A stretch of DNA of 64,000 bases. Source: Guptibacillus algicola. Lineage in GTDB: Bacteria; Bacillota; Bacilli; Bacillales; Guptibacillaceae. The stretch lies in the NCBI RefSeq assembly GCF_020171805.1, contig NZ_JAIVAF010000001.1:248001-312000 (forward strand), in the 5' to 3' direction. The position numbers and the translations under genes are program-made. Below the pieces are notes generated by a model, which made no database searches, was not told the origin of the DNA, and saw nothing but the letters and a program-made list of their open reading frames with translations. This document shows positions 37,347-46,692 of the stretch, one piece after another. Position 1 is the first letter of the stretch. Each line of letters begins with the position of its first letter.

Positions 37347-37532
37347 TTATTCATCACCTGCATTTCTCGCATGCAATTTATTTCATACTTATCATACAAC
37401 TAATTTCACTTTTTGACAAATCATGCATGGTTTGTTTCGAAAATTTGTCAAAAAGCGTTCTTGCCTGACATAGACACACACTGACTACTTCGCTACAATG
37501 TCATTAGTATTTGTAGAAAGGATGCGCATCAT

Positions 37533-37787
37533 ATGCGATTAATGGCTCTCCTTATTGTACTTATCCCAGGGATTATAGGGGTTTATGGAATTAAACTAAT
37601 GAGAGATGTTATCTTCGGGGTCACGATTCCTCCATTTACTTCTCTTATCCTCCAATTTATTATGGGGCTCGTGTTTTTCATTGCAGGACTATCGTTTGTA
37701 GGTGGATTCATCTTTTATCGTGACCGCAAACGAAACAAAGTTCAAAAACGGTTTTCATCAAATAAACAAAAAAAAACAAAGTCCTAA
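37533..37787 (+). CDS. yqzF: YqzF, DUF2627 small membrane protein
   Basis: An 84-residue protein with two hydrophobic helices (about 3-22 and 38-64) and a very basic C-terminal tail (RDRKRNKVQKRF). It matches DUF2627/YqzF of Bacillus in size, layout and place between bkdR and spo0A. GAAAGGAT precedes the ATG. Function unknown. Confidence 0.85.
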   Translation: MRLMALLIVLIPGIIGVYGIKLMRDVIFGVTIPPFTSLILQFIMGLVFFIAGLSFVGGFIFYRDRKRNKVQKRFSSNKQKKTKS

Positions 37788-37804
37788 TCGACTTTGTTTT
37801 TTTC
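37776..37804. terminator. Bidirectional terminator between yqzF and spo0A
   Basis: AACAAAGTC / GACTTTGTT arms with a five- to six-base loop and A and T tracts on either side. It contains the yqzF stop and lies four bases past the spo0A stop. Confidence 0.85.
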
Positions 37805-37807
37805 CGT

Positions 37808-38608
37808 TTATCTAGTGTGTGAGTAGTTATCTGAATTATGTTCAATCCGGAGCTTATCCGCAACCATTGCGATGAACTCACTATTCGTAGGTTTTGCCTT
37901 CGACATACTTACCGTATATCCAAATAAGTTGGATATGGATTCAACGTTCCCTCTACTCCAAGCTACCTCGATCGCATGACGGATCGCACGTTCAACTCGA
38001 GAAGAAGTCGTATTAAACTTCTTTGCGATATCTGGATAAAGTACTTTCGTGATTGAACCGAGCAATTCGATATCATTGTAAACCATCGTAATCGCTTCTC
38101 TTAAGTACATATAACCCTTAATATGTGCTGGCACTCCAATTTCGTGAATGATACTTGTAATGCTTGCATCAAGATTTCTAGGCTTGTTTTCCCTATGCGG
38201 GCGCTTGTAGGATTGGGAGCTATTCGTAAATGTTGTTTTCTTGCCACTCACTTGTCTTACGTGACTTGCAAGGTTATCCATATCAAAAGGCTTAAGTATA
38301 AAATAGGAAGCTCCAAGGTCTACTGCTTTCTTCGTTACATCCTCTTGTCCGAATGCCGTCAACATGATGACACTACACGTGTAATTCATTTCTCTTAACC
38401 GTTCGAGCACCGCCAGACCATCAAGATGAGGCATGATGATGTCTAGAACTAAAACATCTGGCTCTTCTTCCTCAAGAACCTCAAGACACTCCTGACCGTT
38501 GAATGCAGTTCCTACAACTTCGATGTCCTCCTGCCGAGACATGTATTCCTCAATTAAGTTAACTAATTCCCTGTTATCATCTGCAAGGCAAACTTTAATT
38601 TTTTGCAC
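37808..38608 (-). CDS. spo0A: Stage 0 sporulation protein A, master response regulator
   Basis: A 266-residue response regulator and the end point of the sporulation phosphorelay. The receiver domain (1-120) has Asp10-Asp11 and the phosphorylation site Asp56 ([13 protein letters not shown]); a short Lys/Arg-rich hinge is followed by the Spo0A DNA-binding domain (about 150-266), nearly identical to that of B. subtilis ([35 protein letters not shown]). The start is GTG at 38608, as in B. subtilis, behind AAGGGGAG; the frame is open seven codons upstream. It is downstream of spoIVB, the conserved order. Confidence 0.98.
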   Translation of the reverse strand: MQKIKVCLADDNRELVNLIEEYMSRQEDIEVVGTAFNGQECLEVLEEEEPDVLVLDIIMPHLDGLAVLERLREMNYTCSVIMLTAFGQEDVTKKAVDLGASYFILKPFDMDNLASHVRQVSGKKTTFTNSSQSYKRPHRENKPRNLDASITSIIHEIGVPAHIKGYMYLREAITMVYNDIELLGSITKVLYPDIAKKFNTTSSRVERAIRHAIEVAWSRGNVESISNLFGYTVSMSKAKPTNSEFIAMVADKLRIEHNSDNYSHTR

Positions 38609-38781
38609 GGCTCCGTCTCCCCTTCCCATGTTTGGTTACCGTTATATAGAAATTCAACGGGCCAGGTAATTTTCCTCTAAAATTTCTAAAAACATTTAAA
38701 TTTAAAACAAATCCTACATTTATCTCTTTGTTTCTTCAGCTAACTTCATTTTTCTACATTTTCTGAATACTCTTTTACTTT

Positions 38782-38788
38782 TGTCGAA
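38782..38788 (+). promoter_or_regulatory. 0A box in the spoIVB-spo0A intergenic region
   Basis: TGTCGAA is an exact match to the Spo0A box TGNCGAA, lying about 175 bases upstream of the spo0A start. A degenerate copy, TGTAGAA, is on the minus strand around 38752-38758. Spo0A autoregulates its promoter in B. subtilis. A single seven-base match could also occur by chance. Confidence 0.5.
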
Positions 38789-38825
38789 TTTTCTTCATAC
38801 AAAGTATATCATGGTTAGAAAACGA

Positions 38826-38868
38826 AAGAAAGCGAACATTGAGCTTTTTTTAGCTCGCCGTTCGCTGT
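38826..38868 (-). terminator. Terminator of spoIVB
   Basis: A two-part hairpin, inner GAGCT/AGCTC and outer GCGAAC/GTTCGC, overlaps the last codons of spoIVB and is followed on the minus strand by T-rich sequence. Confidence 0.65.
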
Positions 38869-40145
38869 CCATTTCGATTTTCTTTGTAGATGTTAATTCC
38901 TGCCTCTTCAAGCATCCACTCTATATGAACTCCATATCCAGAGGTAGAGTCATTCACAAATACATGAGTAACTGCACCAATGACTTTTCCATCCTGAATG
39001 ATTGGACTTCCACTCATACCTTGAACAATTCCACCTGTCTCCTTTAGTAACTCAGGATCAGTCACTTTTATGACCATTCCTTTTGTAGCCGGAAACTTTT
39101 GTGGGATTGAGCTTACAACTTCAACATCGTATGCTTTTACTTCGCTACCTTTTACAACAGTAAGAATTTTTGCAGGTCCTTCTTTCACCTGATGAGATAG
39201 TGCGATCGGCATCGGCTTATCATACATGCCGTTTTTGACCTCATTATTCATCTCCCCAAATATTCCAAAAGGACTGTTTCGAGTTATTGTTCCAAGTTTA
39301 TGATCTGTATTTGAAAACCTTGCTAATTTTTCTCCAGGGTGTCCATTGCTTCCTTTTTCAATGGACGTGACAGAAGAACTATAAATTTCTCCATGATGCA
39401 CAACGATCGGTTTTTTTGTATCCATGTCTGAAATAACATGTCCTAGTGCGCCATATTTTTTACTGTCTGGATGAAAAAATGTTAAAGTCCCTACTCCTGC
39501 AGCAGAATCCCTAATATAAAGTCCGATTCGATACGTAGAGTCACTTTTGTCTTTAACAGGTACTAACTTCTTGTTAAGTTCCTTATTTTCTCGCACAATC
39601 GTTACTTCTAAAGCATGACCTTCTTGACCGATTTTCTTCACGATGGTACCGATATCACTCATCTTTTGAACTGACTGCCCATTGATCTTCGTGATAATAT
39701 CTCCTACTTGTATATCAGCTACTTCTCCAGGCGAACGTTCACCCTTAGTTGTATGGATAAGGTGATGACCTACTACTAGTACGCCACGCGTATTTAACTT
39801 AACGCCTATTGATTGACCACCGGGAATTACTTTGAAATCAGGAAGGACTTTCACGCCTACCTTCTTGATAGGAAAAGTGCCTACTGTAAAATCAAGTATA
39901 TCTGAACCACTGCTTTCACCTTTAACTGTAATTTGATCTGATTTTTGGTTCACACTAACGACATCAGGGTTTTTTACAGTTGAAGCGGTGGCCATAACAG
40001 ATGATATGTCAGTTTGATCTCCTTCAAACAAAACGATCTCATCTGGAATCGAAAGAAATAATTGAACTGGATTTGAAAATCCAAAAGCAATTATTATACC
40101 AAGGAGAACTGCACCAATCATTTTTCTTATAATATGTGTCCTCAA
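38850..40145 (-). CDS. spoIVB: SpoIVB, forespore-secreted serine peptidase
   Basis: A 431-residue S55 peptidase made in the forespore and secreted into the intermembrane space, where it cleaves SpoIVFA to release pro-sigma-K processing. It has an N-terminal membrane/signal helix (about 8-25), a PDZ domain (about 95-180, after [13 protein letters not shown]) and the S55 domain with [11 protein letters not shown] (His) and [11 protein letters not shown] (catalytic Ser). I choose the TTG at 40145, behind GAGGAGAG at seven bases; an upstream in-frame GTG touches its ribosome site. Its length then agrees with B. subtilis SpoIVB (426). Confidence 0.95.
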   Translation of the reverse strand: MRTHIIRKMIGAVLLGIIIAFGFSNPVQLFLSIPDEIVLFEGDQTDISSVMATASTVKNPDVVSVNQKSDQITVKGESSGSDILDFTVGTFPIKKVGVKVLPDFKVIPGGQSIGVKLNTRGVLVVGHHLIHTTKGERSPGEVADIQVGDIITKINGQSVQKMSDIGTIVKKIGQEGHALEVTIVRENKELNKKLVPVKDKSDSTYRIGLYIRDSAAGVGTLTFFHPDSKKYGALGHVISDMDTKKPIVVHHGEIYSSSVTSIEKGSNGHPGEKLARFSNTDHKLGTITRNSPFGIFGEMNNEVKNGMYDKPMPIALSHQVKEGPAKILTVVKGSEVKAYDVEVVSSIPQKFPATKGMVIKVTDPELLKETGGIVQGMSGSPIIQDGKVIGAVTHVFVNDSTSGYGVHIEWMLEEAGINIYKENRNGQRTAS

Positions 40146-40227
40146 ACCTTCACTCTCCTCGCTCTTGCCCACACCTCCAACATGGCTGTACTTATAATTT
40201 TGCCTTCCATGGCGGTTATTATAACTG

Positions 40228-40264
40228 AGAAAAATGAAAATGCTATCCTAAGTTGGATAGCATT
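40228..40264 (-). terminator. Terminator of recN
   Basis: The ten-base perfect arms AATGCTATCC / GGATAGCATT are followed on the minus strand by a T-rich tract. Confidence 0.82.
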
Positions 40265-40269
40265 GCATC

Positions 40270-41964
40270 TTATGCTTTTATTTGATCTGCTTGTAATAAT
40301 AATTCTTGTGCATGTTTCTTTGTTAACTCAGTCATTTCAGCACCTGAAATCATTCTTCCAAGTTCTTCAATCTTTTGTTCTGTACTTAATTTTCCAACAC
40401 TCGTCTTCGTTCTTCCTTCTCCTGTTTCTTCTTTAGATATATATAGATGATGATCAGCCATAGCCGCTACTTGAGGAAGATGTGTGATCACTAATACTTG
40501 AGATCCAGACGAAAGGCGTTGAATTTTCTCAGCCATTGCCTGTGCGACCCTGCCACTCACGCCAGTGTCAACTTCATCAAAGATAATTGATGTTATTCCT
40601 TGATGTTTCGAGAAAATCGATTTTAGAGCAAGCATGATTCTCGATAGTTCACCACCCGAAGCGGTCTTCGAAAGCTGTTTTAAGGGCTCTCCAGGGTTTG
40701 TAGATATCATAAAGTCGATATCATCTTTACCTGATTTATGGAATTCTTCTTTTCCTTTTGAGGCTTCATTAAAATGAATTGCAAATTCTGTTTTTTCCAT
40801 GTAAAGGTCTTGTAATTCAACATGAATGGACTCGACCAACTTCTTTGCGATTTGCTTTCGAAGCTTCGTTAAATTATCCGCTTCTACCTTTAAATCTGCA
40901 GCGATTCCAGCGATATTATTTTCTAACTCTTCGATGCGGTCTTCACTGTGAGTCAACTTATCAACTTCATCTTCGATCGAAGCAGCATACTCAAGAATTT
41001 CTTCTACTGATTCTCCATACTTTCTTTTTAATCCTTGGATTTCATTCAAGCGCTCTTCAACGAAATCTAATCTTGTGGGATCAAATTCCAGCTGATCTCT
41101 GTAAGAGTTAATTTTTCCTAACGTTTCTTCAAGCAAATAAAATTGATTCGCCACTTCTTCATGATACCCTTTTAATTCATCATCAAGGTCAGAAACCGAT
41201 TCGAGTTGGGACATAGCTAACCCTAGCCAATCGAGTCCTTTATTATCTCCTTGTAGTGAATGGTAAACATCTTGAAGAGCTCCAAACAATTTCTCAAAAT
41301 TCCCCAGTCGAAGCTTTTCTTCCATTAGATCTTCATCTTCTTTAGGAATCAATTCTGCCTTAGAGATCTCTTCAAGTTGATATTGTATTAAATCGAGTCT
41401 CTGAGCCATCTGCTGCTCATTTTCAGTTAAATGTTTTAACTGTTCGCGGAGTTTCTTATAACGACTGTAAATATCTCGATACTCCTCTAAAGCTGGACCG
41501 ATCGATCGTTCTCCAAAATTGTCGAGTAAGGAAAGGTATTTATCAGGTTGCATGAGATCCTGGTGTTCATGCTGTCCATGAATGTCGATCAATGATTGGC
41601 CAATTTCTCTAAGGATTCCAAGCGTAACGAGCTTGCCATTTACGCGACAAATACTCTTCCCAGCGCTCGAAATGTCTCTCCGTAACACAACCATGTCATC
41701 TAGCACTTCTATTCCAACATCTTCTAATTTCTGTATCGATGGATGGTCTTCGTCAATATGGAAAAGGCCTTCAATTTCTGCTTTCTTTGTGCCATATCGC
41801 ACGAATTCAGCTGAACCTCGACCACCAACAAGTAAGCCTATTGCATCAATTATGATTGATTTTCCTGCTCCAGTTTCTCCAGTAAGCACAGTTAGTCCAC
41901 GGTCAAACGATACTGTCACCGCTTCAATAATCGCAAAATTGCGAATGGATAATTCGGCTAACAT
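40270..41964 (-). CDS. recN: DNA repair protein RecN
   Basis: A 564-residue SMC-like ATPase acting early in double-strand break repair. Walker A GETGAGKS (about 30-37) is at the N-terminus. Long coiled-coil arms follow (about 165-390), then the C-terminal ABC signature TASGGELSRIMLALK and Walker B SIIFDEVDTGVSG. GAAGGTGGGAG precedes the ATG. It follows argR by 27 bases, the same ahrC-recN order as in B. subtilis. Confidence 0.96.
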   Translation of the reverse strand: MLAELSIRNFAIIEAVTVSFDRGLTVLTGETGAGKSIIIDAIGLLVGGRGSAEFVRYGTKKAEIEGLFHIDEDHPSIQKLEDVGIEVLDDMVVLRRDISSAGKSICRVNGKLVTLGILREIGQSLIDIHGQHEHQDLMQPDKYLSLLDNFGERSIGPALEEYRDIYSRYKKLREQLKHLTENEQQMAQRLDLIQYQLEEISKAELIPKEDEDLMEEKLRLGNFEKLFGALQDVYHSLQGDNKGLDWLGLAMSQLESVSDLDDELKGYHEEVANQFYLLEETLGKINSYRDQLEFDPTRLDFVEERLNEIQGLKRKYGESVEEILEYAASIEDEVDKLTHSEDRIEELENNIAGIAADLKVEADNLTKLRKQIAKKLVESIHVELQDLYMEKTEFAIHFNEASKGKEEFHKSGKDDIDFMISTNPGEPLKQLSKTASGGELSRIMLALKSIFSKHQGITSIIFDEVDTGVSGRVAQAMAEKIQRLSSGSQVLVITHLPQVAAMADHHLYISKEETGEGRTKTSVGKLSTEQKIEELGRMISGAEMTELTKKHAQELLLQADQIKA

Positions 41965-41991
41965 ATTCTCCCACCTTCAAAGATCATCATA

Positions 41992-42441
41992 TTACAACAT
42001 GTCGATAAAGCGTTGAGAAATCATTGAGGCATGCTCAGGTTTTTTACAAATAATCAAAATTGTGTCATCCCCACTGATGTTCCCCATTATCTCTTCCCAA
42101 TCCAAGTTATCAATCAATGCACCGATAGCATTGGCATTTCCTGGTAATGTTTTCATAACGATTAGATGATCAGCATCGTCGATACTGATAAAAGCATCCG
42201 TTAATGTTCTTTTTAATTTCTGAAGAGGGTTGAATCGCTGATCTGCAGGAAGACTGTATTTATATCTTCCATCGATTGTAGGTACCTTTACAAGATGAAG
42301 TTCTTTTATATCTCTTGATACAGTAGCCTGCGTTACATTAAACCCCGCACTCTTTAAACAATAAACTAACTCGTCCTGAGTTTCGACGTCTTGATTGGCT
42401 ATAAGTTCTCGTATTTTTATATGGCGTTGTCCTTTATTCAT
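41992..42441 (-). CDS. argR: Arginine repressor ArgR/AhrC
   Basis: A 149-residue hexameric regulator of arginine synthesis and breakdown. The N-terminal winged helix (1-70) has the recognition region [21 protein letters not shown]. The C-terminal oligomerisation and arginine-binding domain (about 80-149) carries [15 protein letters not shown] and the Asp-rich GDDTI. The adjacent recN and tlyA order is conserved. A promoter with a possible ARG box lies upstream. Confidence 0.95.
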   Translation of the reverse strand: MNKGQRHIKIRELIANQDVETQDELVYCLKSAGFNVTQATVSRDIKELHLVKVPTIDGRYKYSLPADQRFNPLQKLKRTLTDAFISIDDADHLIVMKTLPGNANAIGALIDNLDWEEIMGNISGDDTILIICKKPEHASMISQRFIDML

Positions 42442-42482
42442 TTAAAACCCTCCAAAAATACACATATGTAATGACAGCCTTA

Positions 42483-42532
42483 TTATATAGCCCTATCCTC
42501 TTTTTGTATAGGCATACATAAATATTCAACGG
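42483..42532 (-). promoter_or_regulatory. Promoter upstream of argR with possible ARG box
   Basis: On the minus strand: TATACA (42511-42506), 17 bases, TATAAT (42488-42483). Just upstream, TTGAATATTTATGTAT (about 42532-42515) resembles half of an ArgR operator (TGAATAAAAATTCA type). The -10 is perfect, the -35 weak and the operator reading tentative. Confidence 0.5.
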
Positions 42533-42572
42533 AAACGCACGATTTTTCTTACTGTTTTTTCTCTAATAGAGC

Positions 42573-42600
42573 AAAAAAAGGATACACGTATGTATCCTTC
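42573..42600 (-). terminator. Terminator downstream of tlyA
   Basis: AAGGATACA / TGTATCCTT arms are followed on the minus strand by seven T. It separates the dxs-tlyA transcript from argR-recN. Confidence 0.85.
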
Positions 42601-43402
42601 AAAGTTGACTGTGAGCTTGTTCGACTACTTCAACTACATTTATTCCTTCAGCTTCTTGATTCTGTTGCCAGCCTAGATGTAAAAGAAACTCGATGTTTCC
42701 TTCACCACCTGTAATAGGTGAGAAGGAAAGACCTTTTACTCCGTAGCCTACTTCCAAAGCAAAGGTAATCATGTTGTTCAGCACTCTCTCGTGAACTTTC
42801 TTGTCACGTACAATTCCCTTTTTGCCTACATCGTCTCTTCCAGCCTCAAATTGAGGTTTAACGAGTGCAATGACTTCACCACTCGTTTCAAAGATACTTT
42901 TTAAGACGGGGAGAATAATCTTTAGAGAGATAAACGACACATCGATCGTAGCAAGGTCTGGTAACCCATTTTGAAAATCATCCTGGGTGCAATAACGGAA
43001 ATTTGTTCTTTCCATTACAACTACTCTGTCATCAACACGAAGCTTCCAAGCCAGTTGATTGTAACCAACGTCAAGTGCATATACAGTAGAAGCCCCATTC
43101 TGCAATGCGCAATCGGTAAAACCACCAGTTGATGAACCAATATCAAGGACAACTTTGTCCGTCAGTTTCAATCCAAAGGTCTCGATCGCCTTCTCAAGTT
43201 TAAGACCACCTCTGCCTACATAACGTAGGGTATCTCCTTTGACATGTAGAACGATATCATCGTTAACTTTAACTCCTGGCTTATCCAATCTTTCAGAATC
43301 GGTATATACTAAACCCGCCATGATTGCTCTTTTCGCTTTCTCTCTTGTATCGATTAGTCCTCGATTAACAAGGAGCACATCTAGCCTTTCTTTTTTCGCC
43401 AT
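42599..43402 (-). CDS. tlyA: TlyA/YqxC family rRNA 2'-O-methyltransferase
   Basis: A 267-residue protein: an N-terminal S4 RNA-binding domain (about 4-62, RAIMAGLVY) and an FtsJ-type methyltransferase domain with the SAM motif VVLDIGSSTGGFTDCALQ (about 85-102). TlyA members methylate 16S and 23S rRNA and affect capreomycin sensitivity in mycobacteria; the Bacillus member (YqxC) is less studied. It starts six bases after dxs. Calling it a haemolysin is a historical misnomer. Confidence 0.92.
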   Translation of the reverse strand: MAKKERLDVLLVNRGLIDTREKAKRAIMAGLVYTDSERLDKPGVKVNDDIVLHVKGDTLRYVGRGGLKLEKAIETFGLKLTDKVVLDIGSSTGGFTDCALQNGASTVYALDVGYNQLAWKLRVDDRVVVMERTNFRYCTQDDFQNGLPDLATIDVSFISLKIILPVLKSIFETSGEVIALVKPQFEAGRDDVGKKGIVRDKKVHERVLNNMITFALEVGYGVKGLSFSPITGGEGNIEFLLHLGWQQNQEAEGINVVEVVEQAHSQL

Positions 43403-43408
43403 GTTAAC

Positions 43409-45301
43409 CTATGCCCTCTTTTGTTTTGCTGGTAGCATTTTTTTTGCCTTTTCTGCGATATCTTCTGCAGTCAATCCAATCTCTTTCAACAACTCACCAA
43501 CACTTCCATGTTCAATGTACGTATCAGGAATCCCCATACGTTCGATTGCACCATGCTGATAGCCACTGTCGTTTAGATATTCTAAAACTGCGCTGCCGAA
43601 GCCACCTTGTAAGATTGCTTCCTCAACAGTCAGCATAGGGATACCTTCTTGGATTAGTTCAGCCATCATTTTTTCATCAAGTGGTTTAATAAAACGTGCA
43701 TTGATTACTCTCGCAGAAATGCCTTCTTTCTCCAATTGCTCGGCTGCTTTTAATAAATCTTGAAGTGTAGGACCAAACGAAAGAAGAGCAACATCTGAGC
43801 CTTCTCGTAATACTTCCCATGATCCTATTGGAACTTCTTTTAATTCCTTGTCCATCGAAACCCCAATACCGTTCCCACGAGGGTAGCGGAGCGCAATTGG
43901 ACCACTATTGTATTTATAACCTGTATAGACCATATTCTGTAGTTCATTTTCATCTTTCGCCATCATCAGAACCATGTTCGGTAAGTGGCGAAGGAATGAA
44001 ATATCAAAAACTCCCTGGTGGGTTTCACCGTCAGCACCTACGAGGCCAGATCTGTCAATTGCAATAAATACATTCAAGTTTTGACGACATACATCATGTA
44101 CTAATTGATCATATGCACGTTGCAAGAACGTGGAATAAATCGATAGGACTGGCTTTAGATCTTGGGTAGCAAGACCTGCTGCCATCGTTGTTGCATGCTG
44201 CTCCGCAATCCCTACGTCAAATAATCGGTCAGGGAATTGATTTTCAAACGCTTCCCACTTAGACCCAACAGTCATTGCTGGAGTAATAACCGATATGCGG
44301 TCGTCTTTCTCAGCTAATTTACGAACCGTTTCACTAACGACCTTGCTATATCCAGGAGCTGCTGCTTTTGGCTTAATTTGCTCACCAGCTTCAATTTTGT
44401 AAGGACTTACACCATGCCATGTACCAATTTGGTCATTTTCAGCAGGATGGTAGCCTTTCCCTTTCTTAGTCAATACGTGAACGATTACCGGTCCTTTTGT
44501 TTTCTTAGCATATTTAATATTTTCCATTAAAGCGTCAACATCATGGCCATCTACTGGTCCAAGATACGTAAACCCTAATTCTTCAAAGAAGATTCCTGAA
44601 ACCAATAAATATTTCATAGCATCTTTTACACGTTCAGCAGTTGAAGCTAACGCCCCACCAAACGCTGGAATTCTCTTTAGTAAGTATTCTAACTCTTCTT
44701 TTGCTTTATGGTATTTCCCAGCGGTTCTCATTCTTCCTAAAACGTTGTGAAGTGCTCCAACGTTAGGTGCAATAGACATCTCATTATCATTTAGTATAAC
44801 AAGCATATCTTTTTGTTCGTGACCGATATGGTTGAGTGCCTCAAGTGCCATTCCACCTGTTAAGGCCCCATCACCAATAATCGCAACGACGCTTTCGTCT
44901 GTTCCTTTTATATCACGGGCAGCAGCCATTCCCATAGCAGCAGAAAGAGAAGTTGAACTATGTCCAGTTTCCCAAACGTCATGCTCACTTTCATTCCGTT
45001 TAGGGAATCCACAAAGTCCTTTATACTTCCTGAGTGTATCGAACTGCGTACTTCTACCTGTTAATATTTTGTGAACATACGCTTGGTGCCCTACATCCCA
45101 AATGAACTTATCCTTTGGGCTTTCGAACACTTTGTGCAAAACGATCGTGAGCTCGACAACACCTAGATTTGGTCCCAGGTGTCCCCCAGTTACTGATAGC
45201 TTGTTGATTAAGAATTCCCTAACGTCTTCAGCTAGCTCTGTCATTTGTTCAACATTATATTTTTTTAAAAATTTCGGATTCTCAATTTTTTCTAAATCCA
45301 T
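43409..45301 (-). CDS. dxs: 1-deoxy-D-xylulose-5-phosphate synthase
   Basis: The 630-residue thiamine-diphosphate enzyme joins pyruvate and glyceraldehyde-3-phosphate, the first step of the MEP isoprenoid pathway. The TPP motif [18 protein letters not shown] (about 146-163), the N-terminal [13 protein letters not shown] (about 40-52) and the C-terminal [15 protein letters not shown] are all present. GGGGAGG precedes the ATG. It lies downstream of ispA, the OLE RNA and oapA, so the isoprenoid genes flank the RNA. Confidence 0.97.
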   Translation of the reverse strand: MDLEKIENPKFLKKYNVEQMTELAEDVREFLINKLSVTGGHLGPNLGVVELTIVLHKVFESPKDKFIWDVGHQAYVHKILTGRSTQFDTLRKYKGLCGFPKRNESEHDVWETGHSSTSLSAAMGMAAARDIKGTDESVVAIIGDGALTGGMALEALNHIGHEQKDMLVILNDNEMSIAPNVGALHNVLGRMRTAGKYHKAKEELEYLLKRIPAFGGALASTAERVKDAMKYLLVSGIFFEELGFTYLGPVDGHDVDALMENIKYAKKTKGPVIVHVLTKKGKGYHPAENDQIGTWHGVSPYKIEAGEQIKPKAAAPGYSKVVSETVRKLAEKDDRISVITPAMTVGSKWEAFENQFPDRLFDVGIAEQHATTMAAGLATQDLKPVLSIYSTFLQRAYDQLVHDVCRQNLNVFIAIDRSGLVGADGETHQGVFDISFLRHLPNMVLMMAKDENELQNMVYTGYKYNSGPIALRYPRGNGIGVSMDKELKEVPIGSWEVLREGSDVALLSFGPTLQDLLKAAEQLEKEGISARVINARFIKPLDEKMMAELIQEGIPMLTVEEAILQGGFGSAVLEYLNDSGYQHGAIERMGIPDTYIEHGSVGELLKEIGLTAEDIAEKAKKMLPAKQKRA

Positions 45302-45330
45302 GGGAATGTCCTCCCCTTCTATATTTCGAC

Positions 45331-45930
45331 TTACGCTTGCTTCTTTTTCTTCTTGTTTTGTTTACCAACCATCTTTATTTTGAAGTTTTTCTCAATAAAG
45401 TATAAGAAGCGTCCAACCTGAAAGATGATTTCAGTAGAGAAATGAATAGCAAGCGTTTTACCGAGGGCTTTACCTCCCACTGTCAACGCAGCAACTACAC
45501 TCGTGAAAACTACTGATACTATATATTGAAACAAAGATCCTTCATCGTGTCCAAGTTGAAGTGTTAATTGAACCACTACGGAAGCAGCTGCGGTACCACT
45601 TATGATACCAGAAATGTCGCCGATTACATCATTACAAAAACTTGCAACACGGTCAGCATTTCGAGTCACGAATATAGCATGCTTTGCTCCAGTTAATCGT
45701 TCTGCTGCCATTGCATGAAATGGAACTTCATTAGCGGCGGTAGAAGCTACTCCTATTGTATCAAAAAATATACCTATAAGAACGATTAGAAAAACGACGA
45801 CCATTCCAAGTGCCCATGTAACCCCACTTAGAACAGCTGTTGCAATAATTGAAAAAATAGCCGCTAACACAAGTGTGATAACGGCAATCGCTAAACTCCA
45901 GTTTATGGACTTTGATATCGAAGCTTTCAT
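45331..45930 (-). CDS. oapA: OapA-type membrane protein (OLE RNA-associated)
   Basis: A 199-residue integral membrane protein with about four hydrophobic segments (about 12-33, 37-60, 108-124, 135-157) and a very basic end ([14 protein letters not shown]). The stretch after the second helix ([20 protein letters not shown] and on to [13 protein letters not shown]) has the look of the CNNM/DUF21 transmembrane fold, with no CBS domain. In Bacillus halodurans the protein coded directly after the OLE RNA, OapA, is a small multi-pass protein that binds OLE RNA and holds it at the membrane. The location here is identical: right after the OLE gene and before dxs. Identification is by context and topology. 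Confidence 0.8.
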   Translation of the reverse strand: MKASISKSINWSLAIAVITLVLAAIFSIIATAVLSGVTWALGMVVVFLIVLIGIFFDTIGVASTAANEVPFHAMAAERLTGAKHAIFVTRNADRVASFCNDVIGDISGIISGTAAASVVVQLTLQLGHDEGSLFQYIVSVVFTSVVAALTVGGKALGKTLAIHFSTEIIFQVGRFLYFIEKNFKIKMVGKQNKKKKKQA

Positions 45931-45984
45931 CTGTACTCCTCGTGTATATGAAATAGAAATAAAAAGAGGTGTTCAACATAACAG

Positions 45985-46651
45985 GTGATTAACGAGGAAG
46001 TTCGACCCCCTCATTCCTGTCAAGTGAACAACCTTGTCGTTATGTATCGAAGAGTGGTCACTTAAAGAGTAAAGACTGCGGCTTAGGTCCAGTAGGTTTT
46101 CCCAAACGGATACCCGAACGTCGCCGTTCAGGCGGTTTCCCTTTATATCCGTCTTAGCGTGTCACCATTCGCTAGACTGGATTACCACTTAGTCCGCACT
46201 ATAATCCCCTTTAAGTGTCACTCGGAACAGTCTAGGAGTTTTCCTCAACAGTCCTGGTCAATTCCTAGCCTCTTTTGCAGAGCAGATTTCATATGGGTGG
46301 TAGAAAAGATACGCTGGCCTAGCAATACCTTATCAATAATCCATAATCCCCTCTAGCTCCACTCAAGGCAGGCTACGCTGTTCAGCCGCATCCCTGGCGA
46401 CTGAAACAGGTTCATACCCCATTTCATAGCTGGCGGCGTTAACCGCACAAGCTACAAGAATAGGCCTCCGCGGAAGCAGGGTCAACGCCCACATGCCTTT
46501 GTGGATCGCCCTGCGACCTTAACTCCCAGCATCGACCCAAGTCTGGGCGACTCAAGCCAACACCAGGAACTTCATCGATGTGCCCTATGGCGGATTTTTA
46601 GGCCCGCCTTCAGAATAGCCGGACTGACTAGAATACTGCACCACTCAATCT
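45985..46651 (-). ncRNA. ole: OLE RNA (ornate, large, extremophilic non-coding RNA)
   Basis: A 0.7-kb gap lies between ispA and the small membrane-protein gene before dxs, the exact setting of OLE RNA in B. halodurans and relatives. It has its own promoter, no convincing reading frame, higher G+C than ordinary gaps, and many paired segments on the minus strand: ACGGATA/TATCCGT (46106-46112 with 46146-46152) enclosing CGCC/GGCG (46122-46134), and a perfect eight-base pair of CTAGACTG (46172-46179) with CAGTCTAG (46228-46235). The size agrees with the about 610-base OLE class. OLE forms a membrane-bound RNP and is tied to cold, alcohol and Mg2+ stress. The 5' end is set from the promoter; the 3' end is approximate. 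Confidence 0.88.
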
Positions 46652-46657
46652 GTTCCT

Positions 46658-46686
46658 ATTATATCACAATACCTCTACAATCTCAA
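46658..46686 (-). promoter_or_regulatory. Sigma-A promoter of the OLE RNA gene
   Basis: On the minus strand: TTGAGA (46686-46681), a 17-base spacer, TATAAT (46663-46658). It starts seven bases after the ispA stop and predicts transcription from about 46651, just before the conserved-looking structured region. Confidence 0.8.
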
Positions 46687-46692
46687 TTTGTT

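Noticed and set aside
45950-46690. RNase P RNA, tmRNA, 6S or rRNA as the identity of the ispA-oapA gap
   Set aside because: None of the conserved pieces of those RNAs is visible, whereas neighbours, size and orientation all fit OLE.
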